Origin: Acidobacteriota bacterium
GTDB lineage: Bacteria; Acidobacteriota; Terriglobia; Bryobacterales; Bryobacteraceae
NCBI GenBank assembly: GCA_003223115.1
Contig: QHXW01000412.1
Location: 1-37,901, forward strand
Reading direction: 5' to 3'
Length of the DNA: 37,901 nt
Part shown: in pieces, positions 24,464 to 33,807 of the stretch
How positions within the stretch are numbered: the first letter of the stretch is position 1
Layout of the letters: every line of letters starts with the position of its first letter
Translations under genes and position numbers: made by a program
The notes under the pieces: model-generated
Databases searched by the model: none
Told to the model about the DNA's origin: nothing
Seen by the model: only the letters and a program-made list of their open reading frames with translations

Positions 24464-25243
24464 ATGCGTTTTTTCTCGGAAATCGAAAAGACCATCGAGC
24501 GGGAGTTTCGTAAGTGGACCCAAAAAGCATTTGGGCCCGCGGAGTCCGATGAGCTGCTGCTGGTCCATCGCGCCATCCTGGAAGAAATAGAGAGCAAAAT
24601 CCAAACGCTGCGCCGCGGCAGCCGGATATTCCCGTTTAACCACCTGGTGGTTCGCTGCTTCTCTCCTGATCCGGCAAAGCGCGCGCTCTTCGAAGCCGCG
24701 TTCGGCCAGAATCGGCGACTGGAAAACGACATGCGCGAGTGCTTGGCCGGGGCACAATGCGAATTGCCCGCTGGTTTCTCGCTTGAGATTGAAACGGCCG
24801 AGAACGGGCCAAAGACTTTCGAAATCCTGTACGAAGTTCAGAACGCGCCGGCTGTCTCCACGGCCAAGCCTGAGCCGGCACGAGTAGTGGTGGTGCGCGG
24901 CAAAGCCAATCTGGATTCGTTCGTGTTGAACAAGCCGCGCACGAACATCGGACGGTTGGCGGAACTTACGGATGCCCGCCATCGCGTCATGCGGCGCAAC
25001 GACATCGTGTTCGAAGATGGAGCAGATGAGGCCAACGCCACGGTCTCACGCAGCCACGCGCACATCCACTTCGATCCAGAGACGGCCGAGTATCGCATCT
25101 GCGATGATTCGAGCGAATATGGCACGCGCATCTTTCGCGACGGCCGCTCGATTGAAGTGCCTTCCGGCGGCAAGCGGGGCGAGCATCTCAGCGCGGGCGA
25201 CGAAATCTACTTCGGCCGTGCCTGCATCCGCTTTGAAGGATAG
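24464..25243 (+). CDS. FhaA-like DUF3662/FHA protein
   Basis: A 259-residue cytoplasmic protein. The N-terminal part (about 1-125) matches the DUF3662/FhaA N-terminal domain: a leading amphipathic FFSEIEKTIEREF, ILEEIESKIQTLRRGSRIFPF, and a small alpha/beta fold. The C-terminal FHA domain (about 145-259) has NIGR near 161, VSRSHAHIHFD, DDSSEYGTRIFRDG and GDEIYFG, giving the Ser/His and GT residues of a phosphothreonine pocket. In Actinobacteria FhaA binds phosphorylated MviN and links the PknB kinase to cell-wall synthesis; a similar adaptor role is inferred here from its neighbours. It starts 5 bases after the fusion gene, with GGAG 8 bases before the ATG. Last gene of the cluster. Confidence 0.9.
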   Translation: MRFFSEIEKTIEREFRKWTQKAFGPAESDELLLVHRAILEEIESKIQTLRRGSRIFPFNHLVVRCFSPDPAKRALFEAAFGQNRRLENDMRECLAGAQCELPAGFSLEIETAENGPKTFEILYEVQNAPAVSTAKPEPARVVVVRGKANLDSFVLNKPRTNIGRLAELTDARHRVMRRNDIVFEDGADEANATVSRSHAHIHFDPETAEYRICDDSSEYGTRIFRDGRSIEVPSGGKRGEHLSAGDEIYFGRACIRFEG

Positions 25244-25273
25244 ATGATCACAAGCCAGCCGCGTCGGGCCTGA

Positions 25274-25291
25274 CCCGTTTCGCCTAACGGG
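25274..25291. terminator. Hairpin between FhaA-like gene and permease pseudogene
   Basis: CCCGTT, a 6-base loop and AACGGG make a perfect stem 31 bases after the FhaA-like stop, overlapping the end of the convergent pseudogene. No T-run follows on either strand, so a two-way terminator role is only possible, not shown. Confidence 0.3.
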
Positions 25292-25919
25292 GATTGGTTA
25301 CCAGAAGGACCAGCCCGATGGCGAGCAGGATTGCTGATACGGTCTCGCGAAACAGTCTTTCCGGGATGCTCCGGAGCACACGTTCGCTGGCCAACGTTCC
25401 AATCACCACGCCGATTATCGCAACAATCAGCGCCGGTCACGCGGCAAAGATTTGCCGGGAGGCCGTGGCGAAGGAGATCGGCATTCGTACTGCATCTACC
25501 GAGACGCCAATCGCCGTTGCTGTGGCTACGAATGTGGCTCCCTCGAGATCCAACCGGGGCATGGCTGCCGATCGAATGCCGCCCTGATTGCCTACCAGAC
25601 CTCCGAATCCGCCTGAAACAATCGCCGCAATCCAGGACGCTTTTCAGCCAAATCGCAGCCGGTCGGCATACCCGGTCAATCCCAGTGCGCCGGCAATAGC
25701 GCGCGCGCAGGCACGAGTGCTCCAACCAGCGCGCCCCCGGCGTTCATTAACCCGAATCGTGGCAATGACGTGCGGAACCGCGACTGCCCCAACCGCCGTT
25801 TTCATTCCGCACTCAGAAGCCAGGAGCGGCGTGAGGATGCTGCCGATGCCCAATCCGGCGATCGCGGCGATGGCTCCAGCGATCATTGCAGTCGCCCCAA
25901 CAATGATTTCGAAGATCAT
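25284..25919 (-). pseudogene. Broken TauE/SafE-family (TSUP) permease
   Basis: On the minus strand the start is a good TSUP permease: MIFEIIVGATAMIAGAI, then GLGIGSILTPLLA and KTAVGAVAVPHVIAT. The frame is then damaged. FGLMNAGGALVGALV appears in another frame, and sequence returns at LGLTGYADRLRFG. From there two in-frame TGA codons interrupt an otherwise continuous match (KASWIAAIVSGGFGGLVGNQ, ATFVATATAIG, then ALIVAIIGVVIGTLASERV), ending at a TAG at 25284. At least two small deletions and two nonsense mutations are needed. Intact TSUP proteins of about 250 residues export or import sulfite, sulfonates or other organic anions. The gene must be inactive. Confidence 0.85.
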
Positions 25920-26077
25920 CGGCCCTTCGCGCTCACTGCGCCGGCTGGGAATCGTGCTGCTTTTTATCGCCGGTATTCTTATGAATTTGCCAGCCTGCGG
26001 GGTGTGAGGCAACTGGCATTATTCCAACGATTCGACTGGGTGGCGCTTTGAGGCCGCTCCGGGGATTAAAATTCGAA

Positions 26078-26084
26078 GTGGAGG
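26078..26084 (+). promoter_or_regulatory. Strong ribosome binding site of the phosphoketolase gene
   Basis: GTGGAGG lies four bases before the ATG at 26089. It is the best Shine-Dalgarno match seen in the window and fixes the start of the phosphoketolase. Confidence 0.7.
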
Positions 26085-26088
26085 ATTT

Positions 26089-28482
26089 ATGTCAGTTGCC
26101 AGCCCCCTTGAAGTCGGTTACCGATCAGACGTGTTGTCCGAGGAAGATCTCCGTAAGATCGATGCTTACTGGCGCGCCGCCAACTACCTGTCCGTCGGCC
26201 AGATCTACCTCTATGACAACCCGCTGCTCACGGAGCCGCTGCGGCTGGACCACATCAAGCCACGGCTGCTGGGTCATTGGGGCACCACTCCAGGCCTGAA
26301 TTTCATCTACGTCCACTGCAACCGCATCATTAAGAAGTATAACGTCAACATGATTTACATCTGCGGGCCGGGGCACGGGGGCCCGGGTATGGTGGCGAAC
26401 ACGTGGCTCGAGGGGACCTACAGCGAGTTCTATCCGAACATCACCCAGGACGCTGAAGGCATGCAGCGGCTTTTCAAACAGTTCTCATTTCCTGGCGGCA
26501 TTCCCAGCCATGCGGCGCCGGAAACACCGGGTTCCATCCATGAAGGCGGAGAACTCGGGTACGCGCTTTTGCACGCTTACGGGGCAGTGTTCGACAATCC
26601 CGACCTGGTGGCGTGTTGCGTCATTGGAGATGGCGAGACGGAAACAGGTCCTCTGGCAGCGAGCTGGCATTCGAATAAGTTTCTCAATCCCGCGCGTGAC
26701 GGAGCTGTGATTCCGATCCTGCATCTGAACGGGTATAAGATCGCCGGGCCGACCGTGCTCGCGCGTATTGGCAACGACGAGCTGACGGATCTACTGCGCG
26801 GTTACGGATATCAGCCCTTTTTCGTTGAAGGCGACCAGCCCGAACCCATGCACCGGTTAATGGCGGGCACGCTCGAAACCGTGTTGGAAGATATCCGGGC
26901 TATTCAGAAAGATGCCCGGGAGCATGGCTTCTCGAAGCGTCCGCGCTGGCCCATGATCGTACTGCGCTCGCCCAAGGGATGGACCGGGCCGAAAGAAGTA
27001 GACGGGCAGCCCGTCGAAGGGACATTCCGCTCCCATCAAGTGCCTGTCGATCAGATGTCGAGCAAACCTGAACACATCAAGATTCTTGAAGCCTGGATGA
27101 AAAGCTACCATCCCGAGCAACTGTTCGATGAAAACGGCCGGTTGATCCGCGAGCTTGCCGATCTGGCGCCGAAAGGCGAGCGGCGCATGGGCGCCAACCC
27201 TCACGCCAACGGCGGATTGCTTCTGCGGGAGCTGCGCATGCCGGATTTCCGCAGTTATGCCGTCGCAGTGCCGAAGCCCGGTACCGTGCGCTCGGAAGCG
27301 ACACGAGTACTGGGACAGATGCTCCGCGACATGATGAAGCTGAACACTGAGTCGCGCAGCTTCCGGGTTTTTGGACCGGATGAGACCAGCTCTAACCGGC
27401 TGGATGCGCTCTTCGAGGTGACAAACCGCGTTTCGACTGCTGAGATTCTTCCGACGGACGATCACGTTTCGCCGGATGGCCGCGTGATGGAAGTGCTCAG
27501 CGAACACATGTGCCAGGGATGGCTGGAAGGTTACCTGCTCACCGGCCGGCACGGTTTCTTTTCCTGCTATGAAGCCTTCATCCACATTGTGGACTCGATG
27601 TTCAACCAGCATGCGAAATGGTTGAAAATCACGCGCGGCATTCCCTGGCGGCGCCCCATCGCGTCTCTGAACTATCTGCTCACCTCGCATGTGTGGCGGC
27701 AGGATCACAACGGCTTCAGCCATCAGGATCCCGGCTTTATCGACCTCGTGATGAATAAGAAGGCGGACGTGGTACGCGTGTATTTGCCTCCCGACTCAAA
27801 CTGCCTGCTTTCGGTGGCAGACCATTGCCTGCGGAGCCGGCATTACGTCAACGTCATCGTTGCCGGGAAACAGCCGGCACTGCAGTGGCTGGACATGGAT
27901 TCGGCAGTCCAGCACTGTACTACGGGAATCGGCATCTGGGACTGGGCCAGCAACGACCAAGGCGGAGAGCCGGACGTAGTCATGGCGTGCGCCGGCGACA
28001 TTCCGACGCTCGAGACGCTGGCGGCAGTCGCCTGGCTGCGCGAACATTTTGCTGAATTGAAAATCCGCGTTGTGAACGTCGTGGATCTGATGACGCTTCA
28101 GCCTTCGAGCGAGCACCCGCACGGTCTCTCTGATCGCGACTTCGATTCCATCTTCACCGCCAACAAACCCATCGTCTTTGCGTTTCATGGGTATCCCTGG
28201 CTCATCCACCGGCTCACCTATCGCCGCACGAATCACGACAATCTGCACGTGCGCGGATACAAAGAAGAAGGCACAACCACCACACCCTTCGATATGACCG
28301 TGTTGAACGATCTGGACCGGTTCCACCTGGCCGGGGACGTCATCGACCGTGTGCCCAAATTGCAAAGCGTGGCGGCGCACAAGAAACAGATGCTGCGCAA
28401 CAAGTTGATCGAGCACAGGCTCTACATCACGCGGCACGGCGACGATATGCCGGAGGTTCGCGACTGGCGATGGCACGGGTAA
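26089..28482 (+). CDS. xfp: Phosphoketolase (xylulose-5-phosphate/fructose-6-phosphate)
   Basis: A 797-residue thiamine-diphosphate enzyme that splits xylulose 5-phosphate (and often fructose 6-phosphate) with phosphate to give acetyl phosphate and a shorter sugar phosphate in the cytoplasm. The whole sequence follows the family: substrate/TPP motifs [21 protein letters not shown] and [19 protein letters not shown] near the N-terminus, the TPP/Mg motif GDGETETGP at about 181-189, [11 protein letters not shown], the central TSSNRL region, [16 protein letters not shown], and the C-terminal [14 protein letters not shown]. Length is normal (about 790-820). It has a strong ribosome binding site and the next gene begins 41 bases later. 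No acetate kinase or phosphotransacetylase gene is adjacent, so the fate of acetyl phosphate is not shown here. Confidence 0.97.
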   Translation: MSVASPLEVGYRSDVLSEEDLRKIDAYWRAANYLSVGQIYLYDNPLLTEPLRLDHIKPRLLGHWGTTPGLNFIYVHCNRIIKKYNVNMIYICGPGHGGPGMVANTWLEGTYSEFYPNITQDAEGMQRLFKQFSFPGGIPSHAAPETPGSIHEGGELGYALLHAYGAVFDNPDLVACCVIGDGETETGPLAASWHSNKFLNPARDGAVIPILHLNGYKIAGPTVLARIGNDELTDLLRGYGYQPFFVEGDQPEPMHRLMAGTLETVLEDIRAIQKDAREHGFSKRPRWPMIVLRSPKGWTGPKEVDGQPVEGTFRSHQVPVDQMSSKPEHIKILEAWMKSYHPEQLFDENGRLIRELADLAPKGERRMGANPHANGGLLLRELRMPDFRSYAVAVPKPGTVRSEATRVLGQMLRDMMKLNTESRSFRVFGPDETSSNRLDALFEVTNRVSTAEILPTDDHVSPDGRVMEVLSEHMCQGWLEGYLLTGRHGFFSCYEAFIHIVDSMFNQHAKWLKITRGIPWRRPIASLNYLLTSHVWRQDHNGFSHQDPGFIDLVMNKKADVVRVYLPPDSNCLLSVADHCLRSRHYVNVIVAGKQPALQWLDMDSAVQHCTTGIGIWDWASNDQGGEPDVVMACAGDIPTLETLAAVAWLREHFAELKIRVVNVVDLMTLQPSSEHPHGLSDRDFDSIFTANKPIVFAFHGYPWLIHRLTYRRTNHDNLHVRGYKEEGTTTTPFDMTVLNDLDRFHLAGDVIDRVPKLQSVAAHKKQMLRNKLIEHRLYITRHGDDMPEVRDWRWHG

Positions 28483-28523
28483 CAACCACCGCTTGGTCCC
28501 GGACCTCGCGAGATAATCGCTGA

Positions 28524-29105
28524 ATGCCTGGAGAGCTTTGGCTGGTTCGTCATGGCGAGACGGAGTGGAGCCTTTCCGGCGCACATACGGGCCGAACCGA
28601 TTTGCCGCTGAATGACGCGGGACGCGAGAGAGCTACGGCTTTGGCCGATTGTCTTGCTGGCCGCCGTTTTGCACTGGTTCTTGTCAGCCCGCTCCAGCGT
28701 GCCGTCGAAACTTGCCGTCTGGCAGGGTACGGGGACGCAGCGCAACTCGAGCCCAATCTCCGTGAGTGGGATTACGGAGATTACGAAGGACGCACGACCG
28801 CCGATATCCGCAAAGATGCGCCGGACTGGTCTCTATGGGTCGACGGAGTGCCTAACGGCGAGAGCATCGGTCAGGTTGCGGCGCGCGCGCAGGCGGTGAT
28901 CGACCAAGCGCTCCAGCCATCGGGGGATGTCGCTTTGTTCGCGCATGGCCATATTCTGAGGATCCTTACGGCATGCTGGCTCGGCTTGCCCGCGGCCGAT
29001 GGCCGGCTGTTCGCGCTAGGTACCGGCTCGCTGAGCACGCTCGGCTATGAACGCGAGACCCAAGTGATCACACTGTGGAATTTCTCGTGTTCGCCGAAAC
29101 GATAA
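28524..29105 (+). CDS. Histidine phosphatase family protein (phosphoglycerate mutase-like)
   Basis: A 193-residue cytoplasmic protein of the histidine-phosphatase superfamily, which uses a phospho-histidine intermediate. The catalytic LVRHGETEW motif includes His10, and the second catalytic His141 is in FAHGHILR. The SPLQRAVET segment and the REWDYGDYEGR acid motif are also typical. The short length and lack of the mutase insert favour a phosphatase (sugar phosphate or alpha-ribazole phosphatase-like) over a glycolytic mutase. It follows the phosphoketolase by 41 bases on the same strand and may act on a sugar phosphate in the same route, but the substrate cannot be read from the sequence. 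Confidence 0.92.
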   Translation: MPGELWLVRHGETEWSLSGAHTGRTDLPLNDAGRERATALADCLAGRRFALVLVSPLQRAVETCRLAGYGDAAQLEPNLREWDYGDYEGRTTADIRKDAPDWSLWVDGVPNGESIGQVAARAQAVIDQALQPSGDVALFAHGHILRILTACWLGLPAADGRLFALGTGSLSTLGYERETQVITLWNFSCSPKR

Positions 29106-29176
29106 ACCACCGCGAAGCGAAACGTGCCGGCTGATAGGCGACAGCGAAATTCGTTTTGACTGAGACCTGGACGGGG

Positions 29177-30916
29177 TCAAATGCCCTTCCCTGCCCCTTG
29201 GCGCAGCGTCATGATTCGGTCTGCCTTGATACCTTCGAAGCGCTCGTGCTTGTGGTCCGGCCATTGGACCAGCACAGCCTCGATTTGAGGCTGATCTCCC
29301 AGCCCGAAATGCACGCGCACATCACTGGCGCTGAGGTAACTGGAATCGGTATGGACCTGACGCCACAACGTGTTCTGGCCGCTGCGGACCACCCCAACAA
29401 GCGCGCCGACGGCGAACCGGTTGGTGCGAGGCGATTCGAGTTTCACCGTAAGCCAGTGCCGGCGTGAAGGCGCCTCGTTGCGCCATAGCTGATTGCGTAG
29501 CAAGCGCACCGGCCCGTTATCATTGGTGACGACGATATCGATGGCGCCGTCGTTATCTACGTCGCCGAAAGCGGCGCCGCGTCCAACTTCTTCTATCTTG
29601 AATGCCGCACCGCCCAGACGCGATGTTTCGCGAAAACGCTTGCGGCGGCCTTCGTTGTGAAACAACTGCTTGCGTTGAGCATAGGTAGAGGCGCCGCGAT
29701 GCTCGGAACCGAGAATCGTTACCGCCCCATTGGTAATGAAAAGATCGAGCCAGCCGTCGTTATCGTAATCGAACCATCCGGCGCCGAAGCCCGTATTGCC
29801 GAAGGTTGCTTCGAGCAAACCGAATTCCGCCGTGACGTCGTCGAACTGTCCCCGTGAATCGCCGCGGAAAACTGTGACGCCCTCGCGCGTGAGATTAGTC
29901 ACCAGCAGTACCTGGCCTCCGTTGTTTTCGACATCACCGAGCGTGACGCCCATGCCGGCTTTGGCCAGCCCGTCCATGCTGTACGCTACACCCATGTCCA
30001 GCGCCGCATCACGAAACGTGCCATCCCCCTGATTGAGCCATAACTGGTTGGCCGCGGTGTCGTTTGCCACATAGATGTCGGTGCGGCCATCGCCGTTGAA
30101 ATCCGCGCACACCACGCCGAGCGCCGGCCCGTAAGCGCGGTTGATTCCCGAGGCCTCGGTAATGTCCTCGAACTTCCCGTTCCCCAGGTTACGGAAAAGT
30201 CGGGAGGGCACCGGATGGTACATCTTCGGCGTGCAGTAATCCGGCTCTCCCGCCGGCGAAGAACAAGCACGATTGCCTTCCACGGTGAAATCGACGTAGT
30301 TGCAGACAAACAAATCCAGATAACCATCGCCGTCAAAATCCACCCAGGCGGCGCTGGTCGACCAATGCGGATCATCCACGCCGGCTTCACGCGTCACATC
30401 GGTGAACGTTCCGTCGCCGTTGTTGTGATACAGCACGTTGCGGCCGAAATTCGTCACGTATAAGTCGAGAAGGCCATCGTTATCGTAATCGCCCACCGCC
30501 ACGCCCATGCCGTAACCCATGTAGCCGACGCCGGCTTTCTCGGTGACGTCGACGAAGCGCAACTCGCCGGTCTCAGCCAGCAGATTCTTGAACAGGCGGT
30601 TCCCCGGTTTCCAGCCGGAGGGAGGCGGCGACAGCAGCTTGCCGGATCGGTTGAACCGTGTGCCCTGCACCAAATAGATGTCCAAATCGCCGTCGTTGTC
30701 ATAGTCGAACAGCGCCCCCCCCGGACCCATGGCCTCGGGCATATAGTGTTGGCCGGTCGCACCATTCGAATGATGAAAATTGAGCCCTGTTTCGGCGGCG
30801 ATATCGCGAAACAGCGGCGCCTCCGGGGCCCCGGCTCCGGAGACTCGACTGCCGCCATAGAGACCGCCCGCAGCCAGCGCCTTCAACAGACCCCGGCGGG
30901 AGATACCGCGAATCAT
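29177..30916 (-). CDS. CRTAC1-family protein (FG-GAP/VCBS repeats with ASPIC/UnbV domain), Tat-exported
   Basis: A 579-residue secreted beta-propeller protein. A twin-arginine signal ([13 protein letters not shown]) starts it. Repeated calcium-binding FG-GAP/VCBS motifs follow, each with a DYDNDG- or DFDGDG-type loop, through about residue 480. The C-terminal ASPIC/UnbV domain (about 495-575) shows [24 protein letters not shown] and VLVQWPD. The family is known in eukaryotes as cartilage acidic protein 1; the bacterial role is unknown, but binding of extracellular glycans or proteins is likely. Its start overlaps the upstream TPR gene's stop by 4 bases, making it the last gene of a four-gene operon. 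TPR-CRTAC1 pairs recur in Acidobacteria and related phyla. Confidence 0.93.
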   Translation of the reverse strand: MIRGISRRGLLKALAAGGLYGGSRVSGAGAPEAPLFRDIAAETGLNFHHSNGATGQHYMPEAMGPGGALFDYDNDGDLDIYLVQGTRFNRSGKLLSPPPSGWKPGNRLFKNLLAETGELRFVDVTEKAGVGYMGYGMGVAVGDYDNDGLLDLYVTNFGRNVLYHNNGDGTFTDVTREAGVDDPHWSTSAAWVDFDGDGYLDLFVCNYVDFTVEGNRACSSPAGEPDYCTPKMYHPVPSRLFRNLGNGKFEDITEASGINRAYGPALGVVCADFNGDGRTDIYVANDTAANQLWLNQGDGTFRDAALDMGVAYSMDGLAKAGMGVTLGDVENNGGQVLLVTNLTREGVTVFRGDSRGQFDDVTAEFGLLEATFGNTGFGAGWFDYDNDGWLDLFITNGAVTILGSEHRGASTYAQRKQLFHNEGRRKRFRETSRLGGAAFKIEEVGRGAAFGDVDNDGAIDIVVTNDNGPVRLLRNQLWRNEAPSRRHWLTVKLESPRTNRFAVGALVGVVRSGQNTLWRQVHTDSSYLSASDVRVHFGLGDQPQIEAVLVQWPDHKHERFEGIKADRIMTLRQGAGKGI

Positions 30917-32331
30917 GGTTGACTGCCGAGCGTTTTCAGATCACGATCGATGCTCGACACCAGTTGTGACTGCCCGCGCGCCAGAGCGCCGTCGCGCGCC
31001 TTATGAAAATAAGTCAACGCGTGTTCGCGATCGCCGGCTCGCGAATAGGTGGCCGCCAGCGCATACAGATAGACCGGCGTCTGTTCGCTTTCCGGCTGAA
31101 GAGCCCGCAGAAATTGCTGGATGGCTTCGTCATACTGCCGCCGGTTGACCAGAATACGGCCCAGGTGAAAATGGGCGAGCGCGTAATTTGGCTGGCCCGC
31201 GATGGCCTGGCGAAACTCTTTCTCCGCATCGTCGAGCCGGCCCTGCTGTTCGTAGATCGCACCCAGATTGTTGTGGGCTTCGGCATAGTCCGGATTAACG
31301 GTCACCGCCTGATGAAAGGCCTTTTCGGCGTCTTCGTAATTTCGCTCCTGAAACAGCAGCACGCCATAGTTGTACCAGGCGTCCGGCCGGCCGGGATTCA
31401 GTTTCGTCGCCGTTGAGAAGTGCTGCTTGGCCTTGCCGGAGTTGCCGGTGCGCCCGTAAAGAGAGATCAGGTTGACATGGACTTGTTGGTTGGTGGGATC
31501 GATAGCCAGAGCCGCTTCATGCTCGCGAATCGCGTCCTCGAGCAGGCCCGCCTTCTCTAATTCTGTGCCGCGCCGGAGGTAAACCTGCGTGCCTTGATTT
31601 AGTTCGTGAATGCGCTTGAATAGCGGGTCATCAAGCGGCGGCTCAACACCGGTATTTTTCGAGTACTCGGCGATATGCTCTTCCGCCTGCGCACGGCGGC
31701 CGAGTCTGCGAAGCTCCGCGGCAAGAGCAAAATGGGCGCCCCCGTATGCTGGAAACAAGTTGCAGGCTTGCGAGTACGACTGCGCCGCGCCGGCGTGATC
31801 CCCTTGCGCCGCCTGCACGCGACCGAGGCCGTACCAGGCCTGAGCGAAATCGCGATGCTCGTCCAGAATGCGCCGGTATGCTGTGGCCGCTTCGTCCCAC
31901 TTAGCCAGCGAGGCCAGACTCTGCGCGAGACGAAAATCCGCAGCCAGATCGTGAGGCCGAAGCCGAAGCGCGGACCGGAACGACTCGGCCGCTCTATTGA
32001 ATGCGCCAAGCTCCACCTGCACCGCGCCGCGCAGATAGTGCCAGTCGAAATTCTTCGGCTCGAGCTGGGACGCACGCGAGTAGGCTTGTGCGGCTCGATC
32101 GTACTGCTGGTAGGCATGCAGCGTCATGGCCAGCAGACCGGCGGCCTCGGGATCACGCGATTGTAACCTGGCTTCCCGCTCCGCGTTCTCGATTTGAGTT
32201 CGAATGACAGACTGGAACCCGGATGTATCGACCTTTGGCAGTTCCGGCAGTTGCACGCTTGCAGGCTTGGACTGGCGCTGAGCGCACAGTGAAAAAGCGC
32301 ACGTCAACGCCAGGAGCAAGCTCCACTTCAC
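30913..32331 (-). CDS. Secreted TPR-repeat protein (operon copy 3)
   Basis: A 472-residue protein with a Sec signal peptide (about 1-17, ending LCAQ) followed by roughly ten tetratricopeptide repeats (for example [40 protein letters not shown]). TPR solenoids bind other proteins, here most likely at the periplasmic or outer-membrane face. It overlaps the CRTAC1 gene downstream and the second TPR gene upstream by 4 bases each, so the three are co-translated. Its repeat layout closely follows the two upstream TPR proteins, which suggests tandem duplication within the operon. No enzymatic domain is visible. Confidence 0.9.
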   Translation of the reverse strand: MKWSLLLALTCAFSLCAQRQSKPASVQLPELPKVDTSGFQSVIRTQIENAEREARLQSRDPEAAGLLAMTLHAYQQYDRAAQAYSRASQLEPKNFDWHYLRGAVQVELGAFNRAAESFRSALRLRPHDLAADFRLAQSLASLAKWDEAATAYRRILDEHRDFAQAWYGLGRVQAAQGDHAGAAQSYSQACNLFPAYGGAHFALAAELRRLGRRAQAEEHIAEYSKNTGVEPPLDDPLFKRIHELNQGTQVYLRRGTELEKAGLLEDAIREHEAALAIDPTNQQVHVNLISLYGRTGNSGKAKQHFSTATKLNPGRPDAWYNYGVLLFQERNYEDAEKAFHQAVTVNPDYAEAHNNLGAIYEQQGRLDDAEKEFRQAIAGQPNYALAHFHLGRILVNRRQYDEAIQQFLRALQPESEQTPVYLYALAATYSRAGDREHALTYFHKARDGALARGQSQLVSSIDRDLKTLGSQP

Positions 32332-33803
32332 GGTGTGCTCTCCTCACCTGCCAGCAGCCGCAAATCGTCGCCGATGTTCTGCGTCAGCTTCGAATCCTGC
32401 CGGGCACGCGCTTTCGAGAGCGCCAGGCGCAGGTAGCGCACGCCATTCTCCAGGTCGCCGACACCGGCGAACGCTATGCCCACCGCGTAAAGATACGAAA
32501 CTTTGGTGGCTTCGTCTTCGGTCCTCAGAGCTTTCAATAAGTGCGGAATACCCTCTTCGTAATTGCCCTGTTTCACTAAGATGCGGCCCAGGCTGAAGTG
32601 AGCCTGCGGAAAACCGGGACTGTTCTCGATCGCTTTCCGTAATTCCGTGATGGCTTCCGGCAGCTTGCCCTGGCCTTCGAGCAGGTAGCCGAGGTTATTG
32701 TGGGCCTCTGAGTACCGAGGGTTGATCTCCACCGACTTACGGAAGGCCTCCTCTGCCTCTCGTATCTTGCCCTGGCCTTGCAGAAGCGATCCGTAGTTGA
32801 AATAAGCGTCCCATTTTTTGGGATCCAGACGCACTGCCGCCCGGAAATGTTGCTCGGCTTTGGCGAACTGGGCCAGCCGTCCATAAATATAGATCAGGCG
32901 CGTCTCGGCATCAGGAAGCTGAGGATTGATCTGTAGCGCTTCCTCGTACGCCGCTGCGGCATCGTCGAGCTTCCCGGCACCGCCTAGTTCAGTCGCGAGC
33001 TTCAGATAAGCCTCGTAATCCCGGTACATCGACTGCACATCCGCCAGCAAACGATCTACTATTTCCGGCACTTCGCCTTCGCTCTCTCTCGAGAGCCGAA
33101 GCTCTTCCTGAACTCGATCTGATTTACCGAGACGCTGATATGCCCGCGCCCGCGCAAAATGAGCCGCCGCAAATTTTGGATGCAGCTGGCAAGCCTTGCC
33201 GAAGGACTCTACTGCTTCGTTCCACTGGTTGCGTGTTGCGCGCACGCGCCCCAGCCCATAATGTGCTTCCGCGCTTTCGGGATGCTTCTGAACAAGCGAC
33301 TCGTAGAGCTTGCCGGCTTCTTCCCAGTTCGCCGAAGCCAGCAGGCACTCGCCCGACCGGAGCTGTGCAGGCAGGTAATCAGGTTGTAGCTGCAAGGCCT
33401 GCCGGAACGCCGCCACCGCCTCGTTGCATTTTGCTTGATCCATTTGGACCAGCGCGAGATAGTAGATCCAGCGGAAAGACGTGGGATCGAGCAGATGCGC
33501 GCGCCGGTAACACACCTCCGCTTCCGTCAGAAAATTGTGGGCGTGCAGAACCATTCCCAGTTTTCCATTTGCGGAAGCCTCTCGCGGATGAGACACAACA
33601 GCGTCGTACGCCTCTTTCACCACGGCGCGTACTGTTGGAAGCATTTTTTCCATGGTGAGATGAGGCAGATCGGGCAAACTGGTACCTTCATCGGGGCTGC
33701 CGGAGCACGGGACGCCGCCGCTAAGAGCAAGCCAGAGAGAGACGCACAGGCCGGCTTTGACCCAGGCGTTGCGCTTCCACGGAAATTCGTGTGGCCTGAT
33801 CAC
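32328..33803 (-). CDS. Secreted TPR-repeat protein (operon copy 2)
   Basis: A 491-residue TPR protein. I take the GTG at 33803, four bases after the stop of the upstream gene. The open frame goes on to 33962, but that part overlaps the upstream gene and has no signal sequence, whereas from the GTG a basic stretch leads into the hydrophobic segment [14 protein letters not shown]. At least nine TPR units follow, with loop motifs such as [20 protein letters not shown] and [20 protein letters not shown]. Strong similarity of the N-terminal half ([40 protein letters not shown]) to the upstream TPR protein marks it as a paralogue. Its stop overlaps the start of the third TPR gene by 4 bases. A protein-binding role is inferred. 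Confidence 0.87.
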   Translation of the reverse strand: MIRPHEFPWKRNAWVKAGLCVSLWLALSGGVPCSGSPDEGTSLPDLPHLTMEKMLPTVRAVVKEAYDAVVSHPREASANGKLGMVLHAHNFLTEAEVCYRRAHLLDPTSFRWIYYLALVQMDQAKCNEAVAAFRQALQLQPDYLPAQLRSGECLLASANWEEAGKLYESLVQKHPESAEAHYGLGRVRATRNQWNEAVESFGKACQLHPKFAAAHFARARAYQRLGKSDRVQEELRLSRESEGEVPEIVDRLLADVQSMYRDYEAYLKLATELGGAGKLDDAAAAYEEALQINPQLPDAETRLIYIYGRLAQFAKAEQHFRAAVRLDPKKWDAYFNYGSLLQGQGKIREAEEAFRKSVEINPRYSEAHNNLGYLLEGQGKLPEAITELRKAIENSPGFPQAHFSLGRILVKQGNYEEGIPHLLKALRTEDEATKVSYLYAVGIAFAGVGDLENGVRYLRLALSKARARQDSKLTQNIGDDLRLLAGEESTP

Positions 33804-33807
33804 GTGA

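Noticed and set aside
25207-25725. Minus-strand open frame of 172 codons in the permease region
   Set aside because: It is rich in Arg, Cys and Ser without motifs; the TSUP similarity lies in a different frame.
25284-25919. TGA read as an amino acid (recoding) in the permease gene
   Set aside because: TGA is the normal stop of many genes here, including several overlapping starts, and the gene has frameshifting deletions as well.
26857-27723. Minus-strand open frame of 288 codons
   Set aside because: Antisense to the phosphoketolase, whose match is continuous across the region.
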